From NCBI GenBank assembly GCA_021325235.1, contig JAJPHN010000044.1, positions 1 to 64,000 on the forward strand: 64,000 nucleotides of DNA, read 5' to 3'. The translations under genes and the position numbers were made by a program. The DNA comes from Terriglobia bacterium. GTDB lineage: Bacteria; Acidobacteriota; Terriglobia; Bryobacterales; Bryobacteraceae. The notes beneath the pieces were generated by a model. The model was given only the letters and a program-made list of their open reading frames with translations, did not search any database and was not told the DNA's origin. This document shows, in pieces, positions 54,421 through 64,000 of this stretch (its first letter is position 1; the number at the start of each line of letters is the position of its first letter).

Positions 54421-55455
54421 ATGAGCGCTGAAGGACTGGTCTCGCGCAGACCGCAGGAAGGCGAGCGCGAATTTGAGGCAGCTCTGCGGCCCACCACGCT
54501 TGCCGAATTCGCAGGGCAGCCGCATGTGCGCGAGCTTCTCTCAATTGCAATCGAGGCGGCCAAACAGCGTGGCGAAGCCATGGATCACGTCCTGCTTTGT
54601 GGCCCCCCGGGTCTCGGCAAAACCACTCTGGCCGGCATCATCGCTCATGAACTCGGCGTTGGCATGGATCAAACCGCCGGTCCGATTCTGCAAAAAAAGC
54701 TGGATCTCTCGGGCATTTTGAGCAGCATTCGCGAGCGGCAGATCTTCTTCGTCGACGAAATCCACCGTCTGCTGCCCGAAATCGAAGAAATTCTCTACGG
54801 CGCGCTCGAAGACTTCCGTCTCGATATTTTAATCGGCACCGGACCCGGTGCTCGCACGCATTCGCTGCCGCTGCCGCGTTTCACAGTTGTCGGCGCTACC
54901 ACGCGCCAAGGCCTTCTCAGCGCACCGCTCCTCGGCCGTTTCGGCATCGTTCTCCGTCTGGAGCCCTACGATGAACAGACGCTCAGCAGTATTGTGGAGC
55001 GCTCGGCGCGTCTGCTCGGCGTGGAGATTACGCACGATGCGGCCCAGGAGATCGCGCGCCGGGGGCGGGGAACTCCGCGCATCGCCAATCGCCTGCTGCG
55101 GCGTGTGCGCGATTACGCCCAGGTCCGCGCGGGCGGCCGGATCGATTCCGGTGTGGCGCAAGCTGCGCTCGATCTGCTGAAAGTGGATCGCTACGGACTC
55201 GATGCCGTGGATCAGAAAATCATGCTGACCGTCATGGTGAAATATGGCGGCGGCCCGGTAGGCCTGAGCACGATCGCTGCCTCGATAGACGAGCAGCCAG
55301 ACACCATCGAAGAAGTCTACGAGCCCTATCTTATGCAGCTCGGTTTTCTCGATCGCACTCCCCGCGGCCGTATTGCCACCGAGCGCGCCTTCGAATACTT
55401 CGACGTGCCGCGGCACGCGCGTCTGGCCGGGAACTCGCAGCATCCGCTGTTTTAA
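54421..55455 (+). CDS. ruvB: Holliday junction branch-migration ATPase RuvB
   Basis: A 344-residue AAA+ motor: LRPTTLAEFAGQPHVRELL, Walker A CGPPGLGKTTLAGIIAHEL, Walker B FVDEIHRLLPEIEEILY, sensor 1 TVVGATTRQGLLSAPLLGRF with the Arg finger, and the C-terminal winged helix ending GRIATERAFEYF. It drives branch migration with RuvA. Start ATG 54421; folK follows 6 bp after its stop. Confidence 0.98.
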   Translation: MSAEGLVSRRPQEGEREFEAALRPTTLAEFAGQPHVRELLSIAIEAAKQRGEAMDHVLLCGPPGLGKTTLAGIIAHELGVGMDQTAGPILQKKLDLSGILSSIRERQIFFVDEIHRLLPEIEEILYGALEDFRLDILIGTGPGARTHSLPLPRFTVVGATTRQGLLSAPLLGRFGIVLRLEPYDEQTLSSIVERSARLLGVEITHDAAQEIARRGRGTPRIANRLLRRVRDYAQVRAGGRIDSGVAQAALDLLKVDRYGLDAVDQKIMLTVMVKYGGGPVGLSTIAASIDEQPDTIEEVYEPYLMQLGFLDRTPRGRIATERAFEYFDVPRHARLAGNSQHPLF

Positions 55456-55461
55456 ACGGAA

Positions 55462-55983
55462 ATGCCGCTCCGGCAGGTCTATCTTTCACTGGGCTCGAAT
55501 CTAGGCGACCGCCGCCAGAACCTCGCAAACGCACTCGACGCGCTCGAAGCCGAAGGCGTACACGTTCGTTCCTGCTCCTCGGTCTACGAGACGGAGCCGC
55601 AGGACGTCACCGATCAGCCCTGGTTTCTGAATATGGCCGTCCAATGCGAAACGTCGGTTCCTGCGCCCCAGCTGCTCGCTTTGACGCAAGAGGTTGAGCG
55701 CCGCCTCGGGCGCGTGCGTGAGGGCAAACCGCCGCGGGGTCCTCGGCTCATCGATATCGATATTCTTTTGTTCGGGGACGCGCAGATCGCAACCGGCGAA
55801 TTGGTGATTCCGCACCCGCGCATGCGTGAGCGCCGCTTTGTGCTGGACCCCTTGCTGGAAATCGCGCCGGATCTGCGCGATCCGTCAACAAACGAGCCGT
55901 TGCGGCAGTACCTGGCCCGAGTGCGCGAGCAGAAGGTGAAGCGTCTCGATCCCCTCGGCCGCGCACCCGCCGAACTGCCCTAA
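55462..55983 (+). CDS. folK: 6-hydroxymethyl-7,8-dihydropterin pyrophosphokinase
   Basis: The 173-residue enzyme makes the pterin diphosphate for folate synthesis. VYLSLGSNLGDRRQNLANAL, SSVYETEPQDVTDQPWFLNM and RLIDIDILLFGDAQI with the metal-binding DIDIL are diagnostic, as is VIPHPRMRERRFVLDPLLEI. Placed third after ruvAB, in a housekeeping run without other folate genes. It converges with the transaldolase gene, 2 bp between stops. Confidence 0.97.
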   Translation: MPLRQVYLSLGSNLGDRRQNLANALDALEAEGVHVRSCSSVYETEPQDVTDQPWFLNMAVQCETSVPAPQLLALTQEVERRLGRVREGKPPRGPRLIDIDILLFGDAQIATGELVIPHPRMRERRFVLDPLLEIAPDLRDPSTNEPLRQYLARVREQKVKRLDPLGRAPAELP

Positions 55984-55985
55984 CG

Positions 55986-56960
55986 TTATGCTCCGACTTT
56001 CTCCCGTACCTGGCTGCGCGCGTACTGCTCGAGCTTGCGCGCATCCGCGTTGAATTTGCGAATGCCCTCGGCCAGCTTGTCGGTGCCCATTGCGTCTTCG
56101 TTGTGCATCCAGCGGAAGCTCTTCTCATCGAGATGCAGCTTCTCGTCCTTGCTCGCCTTGGCGCCTTCGGGCGTCAGTGCCGCCGGAACTTCGCCCTGCG
56201 TCTCTTGCATTTTCTCGAGCAGGTCGGGGCTGATGGTCAACAGGTCGCAACCGGCCAGATGCGTGATTTGCTCCACCTTGCGGAAGCTCGCGCCCATCAC
56301 CTGCGTCTTGTATCCGTACTTCTTGTAGTAGTTGTAGATGCGCGTGACGCTCGCCACGCCGGGATCCTGTTCGATCGGGATGTCCTTCCCGCCGTTCTCT
56401 TTCTTGTAGTAGTCGTAAATGCGCCCGACAAACGGCGAGATCAGCGTCACTTTTGCTTCCGCGCACGCCACGGCCTGCGCGAAGCTGAATAGCAGCGTCA
56501 GGTTGCAGTGAATGTTTTCTTTTTCGAGCTGTTCGGCGGCGCGAATACCCTCCCAGGTACTCGCCACTTTGATCAGCACGCGCTTACGATCCGTGCCGTC
56601 CTTTTCATACAGGCTGATCAGCTCGCGTGCCTTGGCGATGGTGCTTTCGGTATCAAAACTAAGCCGCGCGTCTACTTCCGTCGAAACGCGGCCCGGAATC
56701 ACCTTCAGAATCTCGCGGCCGAAGCTCACGAACAGCCGGTCCATGAATGCTTCCGATTGGCGCTTCTCGTCGCCGCCCGCCTTTTCGGCGTGTTCCATCG
56801 CCTCTTCAACCAGGTGATGATATTCCGGGCGCTGCGCAGCGGCAAGCAGAAGCGACGGATTGGTCGTGGCATCCTGTGGTTTCAGGCGCTCAATAGCTTG
56901 AAAGTCGCCGGTATCGGCGACTACGATGCTGTGTTTTTTCAACGATTCGAGCAATGTCAT
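55986..56960 (-). CDS. tal: Transaldolase
   Basis: A 324-residue TalB-type enzyme of the pentose phosphate pathway. [14 protein letters not shown] near residue 30 and [20 protein letters not shown], where Lys forms the Schiff base, are diagnostic; [20 protein letters not shown] and [17 protein letters not shown] follow. It transfers dihydroxyacetone units between sugar phosphates. TAGGAG 6-11 bases before the ATG is a strong ribosome-binding site. It stands alone between folK (convergent) and the LolA-like gene (divergent). Confidence 0.97.
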   Translation of the reverse strand: MTLLESLKKHSIVVADTGDFQAIERLKPQDATTNPSLLLAAAQRPEYHHLVEEAMEHAEKAGGDEKRQSEAFMDRLFVSFGREILKVIPGRVSTEVDARLSFDTESTIAKARELISLYEKDGTDRKRVLIKVASTWEGIRAAEQLEKENIHCNLTLLFSFAQAVACAEAKVTLISPFVGRIYDYYKKENGGKDIPIEQDPGVASVTRIYNYYKKYGYKTQVMGASFRKVEQITHLAGCDLLTISPDLLEKMQETQGEVPAALTPEGAKASKDEKLHLDEKSFRWMHNEDAMGTDKLAEGIRKFNADARKLEQYARSQVREKVGA

Positions 56961-57037
56961 GGGCTACTCCTATTTTATGAAATCCACACAAATGAGACCC
57001 GTGCCGGTATCTCGAACGTAGCAGATTTTCTTCCCGC

Positions 57038-58773
<1,736 letters not shown>

Positions 58774-58786
58774 GAAGCGGCTCCGC

Positions 58787-59638
58787 CTATAAGTTCGGGT
58801 CTCCCCGTTTCAGGGGCAGCGGTTTATCGGAGAGCTTCGAATCCGGAAAGCCGCGAATCAGCCGCAACGTGCGCGACCACCGGGTGCGCGTGAAGAAATG
58901 CGTGGCCAGATCCGTCATGTGCGAAAACAGCGAATCGACGCTCGTTCCCGCCAGGTCTTCGGTCGACGCTCGATACGACCAGTAGATCAGCAAAGGTTTG
59001 CCGATGATGTTATCGCGCGGCACAAATCCCCAGTAGCGGCTATCGAGCGAATTATCGCGATTGTCGCCCATCGCAAAATAACTGTCTGGCGGGACGACGA
59101 TTTCGCCGTTCACGACGTGATGCTCGAGCATGTCCCGCTGAAACTGCGCCTGCAGTCCCTCCGCAAAGGGCGAAGGCTCGCCCGGGAAGTTATCCCGCGC
59201 GGCATCGTACGGGAAATTGTGATACGTGTACGGCTCGTTCAGCTGCACGCCGTTCCGGTACACGATCCGGTTTACCATTTTCAGGTGGTCGCCCGGAACC
59301 CCGATCACGCGCTTCACAAACGTCTGCGTAATGTCGGCCGGATAGCGGAAAACAATAATGTCGCCGTGCTTCGGATTTTCGTACGGCAGAACATATTTAC
59401 TGATTGGACCGGAAGGCGCATAGGCCAGCTTGTCGACCAGTAGGTGGTCCCCGATCAGCAACGTGTCTTCCATCGAACCCGTCGGAATCACGAAGGCCTG
59501 CACCAGTGTGGTTGTGCCGAATAGCAGCAGCAGAATCGTAACGGCCCATTCCGCCACACTGTTGCGCACGCCCGCCGGACGTTTCTTCTTTTCTTCTGCT
59601 GTCTTATCCGGGGGAATTGTCGCCGTTCTTTCTGCCAT
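58787..59638 (-). CDS. lepB: Signal peptidase I
   Basis: A 283-residue (from ATG 59638) leader peptidase with one N-terminal membrane helix (AVTILLLLFGTTTLVQAFVI). The nucleophile Ser lies in PTGSMEDTLLIGDHLLVDK (box B) and the general-base Lys in FVKRVIGVPGDHL (box D); box E is YFAMGDNRDNSLDSRYWG. It cleaves Sec and Tat signal peptides. A TACAAT (-10-like, 59678-59673) upstream would exclude the TTG start at 59686. It diverges from the BON lipoprotein gene. Confidence 0.95.
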   Translation of the reverse strand: MAERTATIPPDKTAEEKKKRPAGVRNSVAEWAVTILLLLFGTTTLVQAFVIPTGSMEDTLLIGDHLLVDKLAYAPSGPISKYVLPYENPKHGDIIVFRYPADITQTFVKRVIGVPGDHLKMVNRIVYRNGVQLNEPYTYHNFPYDAARDNFPGEPSPFAEGLQAQFQRDMLEHHVVNGEIVVPPDSYFAMGDNRDNSLDSRYWGFVPRDNIIGKPLLIYWSYRASTEDLAGTSVDSLFSHMTDLATHFFTRTRWSRTLRLIRGFPDSKLSDKPLPLKRGDPNL

Positions 59639-59711
59639 TTCCGTCTGTTTCCGTACGATGCCCTGAAGAATTATTGTATCTTTCAATGTGAGGGGCTAAT
59701 AGGAGATCCCG

Positions 59712-60683
59712 ATGACTATCACCCGAACCTTGGCAATGGGCCTGGCAGTCGCCCTCTGCTTCGTCCCTGGTTGTGCCAATAAAGGCGCATCCGATCAGAG
59801 CCTGGCCGCTGCCGTTCAATCCAAGCTAGCCGCCGACGACACCACTAAGTCAGCCAACATCAAGGTAGATGCCAAAGGAGGCGTGGTCACCCTCTCCGGC
59901 GACGTGCCCAGCTCCGATGTCGAGCTCGAAGCGATGAAAGTCGCAAACGGCACCCAGGGGGTCGCACGCGTGGACGATCAGCTCAAGGTCAATGCCGCTA
60001 GCACGCCGCCTGCATATCCGGCCACGAGCGCTCCCGCTCCGGCAGCAAACGCGCCGGCTCCTGCTCCCGCGCCCGCTGCGGCTCCGCCAGCTCCGGCATC
60101 TGCTCCTGCGCCAGCTAGCGCTGCGGTTGCCGAGTCCACCCCGCCTGCCGCTCCCGTTCATCGCGAACCTCCCACAGTGACTGTCCCGGCTGGTACCCGT
60201 CTCCAGGTCCGCACCATCGACGCTATTGACTCGCGTAAGAATTCCGTGGGCCAGACATTTAACGGCACTCTCGATGCGCCGCTTGTGGTCGGCGACCGCG
60301 TTGTGGTCCCCGCCGGCGCGCCGGTTACGATCACGCTGGCCAACGCTCGCAGCGCGGGACGCATCAGAGGCTCCAGCGAACTGGCTGTCCGCGTGACCAG
60401 CCTCACCGCCAACGGGCGCACCTATGACGTGGATAGCGATGTCTACGACGAAGTCGGCAAAGGCAAGGGTAAACAAACCGCCGTGCGTAGCGGGATCGGT
60501 GCCGCTGCGGGAGCGCTGATCGGCGGCCTCGCTGGTGGTGGCAAAGGCGCCGCTATCGGTGCCGGCGCTGGCGCCGGCGCTGGTGTCGGGTACCAGTTCT
60601 TCACCCACGGCAGCCAGGTCAAAATTCCGTCCGAGTCCGTGCTGACGTTCCGCCTGGCAAGCCCGCTCCGCGTACGACGGTAA
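59712..60683 (+). CDS. BON-domain lipoprotein with Ala/Pro linker and glycine zipper
   Basis: A 323-residue exported protein. Signal MTITRTLAMGLAVALCFVPG ends at a lipobox-like VPGC (Cys21). A BON domain follows (about 28-95: NIKVDAKGGVVTLSGDVPSS, MKVANGTQGVARVDDQLKV), then about 60 residues of Ala/Pro repeats as a flexible spacer, a beta domain (VPAGTRLQVRTIDAID), and a glycine zipper (IGAAAGALIGGLAGGGKGAA, then IGAGAGAGAGVGY). BON binds membranes or peptidoglycan; glycine zippers insert in the outer membrane. Probably an envelope-stability lipoprotein. AGGAGATC precedes the ATG. Confidence 0.88.
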   Translation: MTITRTLAMGLAVALCFVPGCANKGASDQSLAAAVQSKLAADDTTKSANIKVDAKGGVVTLSGDVPSSDVELEAMKVANGTQGVARVDDQLKVNAASTPPAYPATSAPAPAANAPAPAPAPAAAPPAPASAPAPASAAVAESTPPAAPVHREPPTVTVPAGTRLQVRTIDAIDSRKNSVGQTFNGTLDAPLVVGDRVVVPAGAPVTITLANARSAGRIRGSSELAVRVTSLTANGRTYDVDSDVYDEVGKGKGKQTAVRSGIGAAAGALIGGLAGGGKGAAIGAGAGAGAGVGYQFFTHGSQVKIPSESVLTFRLASPLRVRR

Positions 60684-60719
60684 TGGGCCCGTCCCCGGAC
60701 CGGCTTTACGCAGAACCGG

Positions 60720-63353
60720 TTAGAAAATTCGCCCCTGCCGCTGCAGACTTCCAAACGTTCCCAGGTTCGCCACCGAGAACGAAAACAGATATTGGTTGTC
60801 GTTTCGGATGCCCAGGTTGAATTGCCGGATCTGGAAACTGAACCCGCAACAGTTCGTGTTGTACGAAAGCTGCACGAAATCATACAGCCGGTTCCCGTTC
60901 AGGCGGTTGATATCGTCAACGAAAGCCGCATTCCAGCCGGTACGGTTCGTGCTGCCGTAACCACCGCTGAGTATCATCTGATTGGCCTGCGGAAGCAGCA
61001 GCGGAGCCGACGGTATCGCGTTGGCGGTGAGTGCATTATCCGACACGCCTCCAAAAAAGAGCTTGTAGCGTCCGTTAATTCCGTATGTCTGCGCGACGAC
61101 TTTGCCTCGCTTCGGATCGTAATCCGCGCGCCAGTTGAATGAAATGAAGGAATAGGGGCTCACGCTCAGCATCGAGACCACCGGCGAATATCCGCGCGGG
61201 CCATACAGAAACGCGAAAGGCGTGAGTTCTTCCGCCTCTAGCACCACATTTCGATAGCCGGGACCCCCCGGCGTGCCCGCCAGTACCGCGCCGCCGAAAG
61301 TCGGATCGAAATAGCGCGATTGGGTTACACGCCAGCTGAAGAACTCGCTGACTTGCCCGCTCTTGTCTTTTCTAAGCAATCGGTTGGTAATCGCCAGAGT
61401 CAGTTGGTTCGTGTTCGCGAGGATATCGGTCGCGTCGAATCGAATCGTCTTTTGAAACTGGTTCACCCCGGTTACGTACTCGTACTGACCCTCTGCCTCG
61501 ATCACGTGTTTGACTTTTTGACCGAGATGCAGCCAGCCCGGCGGCATGTAGACTCGCTCGAGAGTGGGAATCCGGAAGTCCAGCACGAAATCCGCATCTT
61601 TGCGGAAGAGCACGCCGCCGCCATATGCGGCAGTTGTGGCGATATTGAGGCCCGGCGCCGAACAATTCGGCTGGGCTTGAGGACAAGAGAACGAATAGGT
61701 CGTTTGATTCACCGAATAGCGGTCGCTGTATGCGGTCGCGCCAAGGGTCAGGCTCGGCGTAAACGAGAATCCCGCAATGCGAAAGTTGGTCGCCACACGT
61801 GGTTCGAGATCCAGCCGTCCCATCCCGCCGCTGCTCAAAATGCCGTTCGAAGCTGCCGAATACGGTTCGCTGCGCGTGAGCAGGCCGGCGCTCGAATTGA
61901 ACGAAAACCACACCGGCAGCGGACCCGATACCAGGTCGCGGTCGCGTCCGGAAAATTCGATAGATGGCAGCTTCTGCAAGACCACCTGCTGCGGAGTTTG
62001 CGGCGCATACGTGATCGCTTCGAAAAACTGGTCGCGCTCCCCGACGATGCCGAGCGTGTACAGATCGTGCCTGAATCGCCGCTCCAGATACCCGATCGAA
62101 TACACTTCGCTCGAAATGGCGGTGGCAAACGAGTACGAAAAGGCTTGCCGGAACAGGTACGAGCTCAGGTAGTTGTAATCGATCTTGCCGGTAAAACCCC
62201 AGATATTCGTGCGGCCCGTGAGTTCAAATTGCGTGCCGCCTTCCGTGGTATTCGGGCATCTCCCGTTCACCGGTGTGTAGCCGTGGTCGCAGCTTCCGTT
62301 GGAAAATTGTGTGGTCGGCAGACCGCTGTCCTTCACGCTGTACAGATTGAAGTTGAAATCGCTGACCTCGTTTGGCTTACCGCGGAAATTGTATAGCAGC
62401 GCCGGGCCGCGCTGGGTGAAGTACTGTCCTTCGGCGGTCATATCGTAGCTGCGGCTCATCGCCCAGTAATAGCCGAACCCGTAGACATAGCCGAAGAGCG
62501 TTGTGTGTCCGATGCTGGGCGTGAGAAAACCGCTCTGGCGTGGATTCCGCCCGAGCGGTCTCCGGAAGTACGGCAGGTAAAGTATCGGAATGTGTTTCAC
62601 GCGGAAGAGCGCGCTTCGCGCCATCGCGTGATCGCCGGGCACGATCTCAAAGGTCGGCGCCTCGAACACCCACCAGGGCTTGGGCAGCTTACAGTCGGTG
62701 ACAAAGCCGTGGTGCAGAATGTAGCGGTTCTTGATGCGCTCCACCCACTGCGCCTGGAAATAAAACGGATTGCTGGTGGTGAGCTGAAACGGGTTGCTCA
62801 TCAGCTTCGGAGGCGCCGTTCCGGTGACACCATAGAAGCGGCCTTCGTCCGTTGCCAGATTGAACTCCGCCTTCTCGGCATTGATGATGTCGCCCGTCTT
62901 GTAGTACTCCATGCGCACATGGCCGCGCGCGTAGACCCAGTCGGTATCGGAGTTGAAGTCGATCTGATCGGCTGAAATGGACATCTCCGTGGTGCGCACC
63001 CGCGAAGCGCCCCGCAGATATCTCCACTCACTGTTGCTTTCCTGGTTGATTGCGCTGGTCCAGATCTCGTCCTGTTTCGGTGTGTCCGCGGCAGGCGGCC
63101 GCGTGGCGACCTGCGCTTTCAGCATGCCCGGCCACGCCAAAACCGTGCAAAAAACAGCCCAAAACAGAAGTTTTGCAAATTGTTCTGGACAAAATGCGCG
63201 TCTTCTGTTAGATACAGAAACTGGAACAGTATCGATTCCCGGTGAATCGGGAGCAGCGGACGGGCTCAACCGAAAACCGTAGCATGCCGCGCGCCGGCGG
63301 AGCAATAGTGTGTCGAGAGCATCGTTGAGAAGGATAACAGCCAGAGACCCCAA
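60720..63353 (-). CDS. lptD: LPS-assembly outer-membrane protein LptD
   Basis: Up to 877 residues. The OstA-type N-terminal domain reads MSISADQIDFNSDTDWVYAR, GHVRMEYYKTGDIINAEKAE and DEGRFYGVTGTAPPK. The barrel has LYLPYFRRPLGRNPRQSGFL, the LptD lead into strand 1, and ends in Phe (LQRQGRIF). It inserts LPS into the outer leaflet with LptE. The 5' end is uncertain: TTG at 63353 starts a chain with a disordered 55 residues before the hydrophobic signal (AKLLFWAVFCTVLAWPGMLK); an alternative start codon nearer that signal is likely, but only rare codons are seen. LPS in this organism is thus supported. Confidence 0.9.
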   Translation of the reverse strand: MGSLAVILLNDALDTLLLRRRAACYGFRLSPSAAPDSPGIDTVPVSVSNRRRAFCPEQFAKLLFWAVFCTVLAWPGMLKAQVATRPPAADTPKQDEIWTSAINQESNSEWRYLRGASRVRTTEMSISADQIDFNSDTDWVYARGHVRMEYYKTGDIINAEKAEFNLATDEGRFYGVTGTAPPKLMSNPFQLTTSNPFYFQAQWVERIKNRYILHHGFVTDCKLPKPWWVFEAPTFEIVPGDHAMARSALFRVKHIPILYLPYFRRPLGRNPRQSGFLTPSIGHTTLFGYVYGFGYYWAMSRSYDMTAEGQYFTQRGPALLYNFRGKPNEVSDFNFNLYSVKDSGLPTTQFSNGSCDHGYTPVNGRCPNTTEGGTQFELTGRTNIWGFTGKIDYNYLSSYLFRQAFSYSFATAISSEVYSIGYLERRFRHDLYTLGIVGERDQFFEAITYAPQTPQQVVLQKLPSIEFSGRDRDLVSGPLPVWFSFNSSAGLLTRSEPYSAASNGILSSGGMGRLDLEPRVATNFRIAGFSFTPSLTLGATAYSDRYSVNQTTYSFSCPQAQPNCSAPGLNIATTAAYGGGVLFRKDADFVLDFRIPTLERVYMPPGWLHLGQKVKHVIEAEGQYEYVTGVNQFQKTIRFDATDILANTNQLTLAITNRLLRKDKSGQVSEFFSWRVTQSRYFDPTFGGAVLAGTPGGPGYRNVVLEAEELTPFAFLYGPRGYSPVVSMLSVSPYSFISFNWRADYDPKRGKVVAQTYGINGRYKLFFGGVSDNALTANAIPSAPLLLPQANQMILSGGYGSTNRTGWNAAFVDDINRLNGNRLYDFVQLSYNTNCCGFSFQIRQFNLGIRNDNQYLFSFSVANLGTFGSLQRQGRIF

Positions 63354-64000
63354 ATGACCTGCCAGTATTGTCAGACTTGGATTTTAGACGACGACCACCG
63401 CTGTCCGCGTTGCGGCAGACGTGTGCGTGCGACGCCCGCTCGCATTTCTCCGGCCACTTACCCGATTGCTGCTACCGCCACCGCGCCCGCCTACGATTTC
63501 GAGCCCGAGACCGCGCCGATATCCCCCGAAGCAGCACCCGGCCAGCAGGCCGCGCTGTTTTCGGGAACAGCCGGCGAGCCGCGCGTCATCCCCTTCGCTT
63601 CGCTCACCTCACCTTCCGAACGCACTGCCATCCGGCGCCGCGCTGCCACATCCGCCAAAGCCGACCGCAAGCGTACTCGCGTGACACGCAGCGAAGTCGA
63701 GCAGAGCCGCTTTGACTTCCCCTCCGAGATTTCCGCCGCGGAAGCTGCCCAGGCCGATGCCCGCCTGAAGATGTTCTGCGAGACGCCGGTCGCGACGGCC
63801 GGTCCGCGTCTGCAGGCCGCGCTCTTTGATGCGCTGGTGATGGCCTGCGGCTGCGGGCCCGCGCTCGGTCTCTATTTCTATCTCGGCGGCCAGCTTTCGC
63901 TCGATAAGCACGTGCTTCCGTTCTTTTTCCTGGCGCTGCTCACCATTCCGCTCTATTACAAACTGTTATGGGCTCTCGCCGGCAAAGATACGCCCGGCAT
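63354..64000 (+). CDS. RDD-family membrane protein with N-terminal zinc ribbon (cut by window edge)
   Basis: The reading from ATG 63354 begins MTCQYCQTWILDDDHRCPRC, a CxxC...CxxC zinc ribbon. It continues through about 115 residues of Ala/Pro/Arg-rich linker (RAATSAKADRKRTRVTRSEV) and then enters an RDD-like membrane domain: RLQAALFDALVMACGCGPAL and LPFFFLALLTIPLYYKLLWA. The start falls 1 base past the lptD TTG; the two diverge with no space, which also argues that lptD starts further in. Function unknown. The C-terminus is outside the window. Confidence 0.82.
   Translation, partial: MTCQYCQTWILDDDHRCPRCGRRVRATPARISPATYPIAATATAPAYDFEPETAPISPEAAPGQQAALFSGTAGEPRVIPFASLTSPSERTAIRRRAATSAKADRKRTRVTRSEVEQSRFDFPSEISAAEAAQADARLKMFCETPVATAGPRLQAALFDALVMACGCGPALGLYFYLGGQLSLDKHVLPFFFLALLTIPLYYKLLWALAGKDTPG

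Overview
The window is GC-rich, densely coding bacterial DNA: no gap between genes exceeds 300 bp, and I saw no tRNA, rRNA, CRISPR array, insertion sequence or phage gene. LptD, TonB-dependent uptake and envelope lipoproteins indicate a Gram-negative (diderm) cell. The Oar-like TonB receptor with an N-terminal carboxypeptidase-regulatory domain, many glycoside hydrolases, a Tat-signal Gfo/Idh/MocA oxidoreductase and a small protein with the 'ANSQLSTGPKT' motif together suggest an Acidobacteriota chromosome (Bryobacter/Solibacter-like). That assignment is inference from gene content, not from a marker gene.

Layout. 1-7.8 kb, mostly minus strand: the start of glnA, a fluoride riboswitch with crcB and a DUF190 gene, a class III aminotransferase, galactarate dehydratase, and a four-gene YjfI/YjfJ(PspA)/YjfK-like envelope operon ending in an unusual lipoprotein. 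8-10 kb, plus: an SRPBCC protein and a zinc alcohol dehydrogenase. 10-17.8 kb, minus: an ECF sigma / zinc-finger anti-sigma / DUF4097 operon, a dicarboxylate symporter, then the housekeeping run nadK-tlyA-ispA-xseB and a methyltransferase. 17.8-27.3 kb, mainly plus: Gfo/Idh/MocA oxidoreductase, Lhr helicase with Nei glycosylase, macro-domain protein (minus), a glucoamylase-like hydrolase and a DUF6438 protein.

27.3-33.8 kb, minus: a carbohydrate-uptake locus (TonB receptor, GH127 arabinofuranosidase, small hydrolase) with a clear sigma-70 promoter and a LacI-type palindrome. 33.8-40 kb: cytochrome P450, metallo-beta-lactamase-fold hydrolase, a GH1-like glycosidase diverging from a glycosyltransferase and UDP-galactopyranose mutase, and acylphosphatase. 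40-43.7 kb, plus: an S15/CocE hydrolase, hemB and exonuclease III.

43.6-53.3 kb, minus: a close-packed series of eight genes. The distal three encode a membrane formate dehydrogenase whose alpha subunit contains an in-frame UGA that I read as selenocysteine, followed by a SECIS-like hairpin. The proximal five encode a membrane glycosyltransferase-like protein, a phosphoribosyltransferase, an SDR, a VKOR-like protein with its CxxC replaced by SxxS, and an EamA-type transporter. 53.4-64 kb: ruvA-ruvB-folK after an unknown small gene, transaldolase, a periplasmic protein, an aldo/keto reductase, signal peptidase I, a BON/glycine-zipper lipoprotein, lptD, and the start of an RDD membrane protein.

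The strongest points for follow-up are the selenocysteine formate dehydrogenase (easily misread as two genes), the fluoride riboswitch that can mask its own ribosome-binding site, the serine-substituted VKOR homologue, the LacI-type control element of the TonB/GH127 locus, and the PspA-type operon with its Arg/Gly-tailed lipoprotein.
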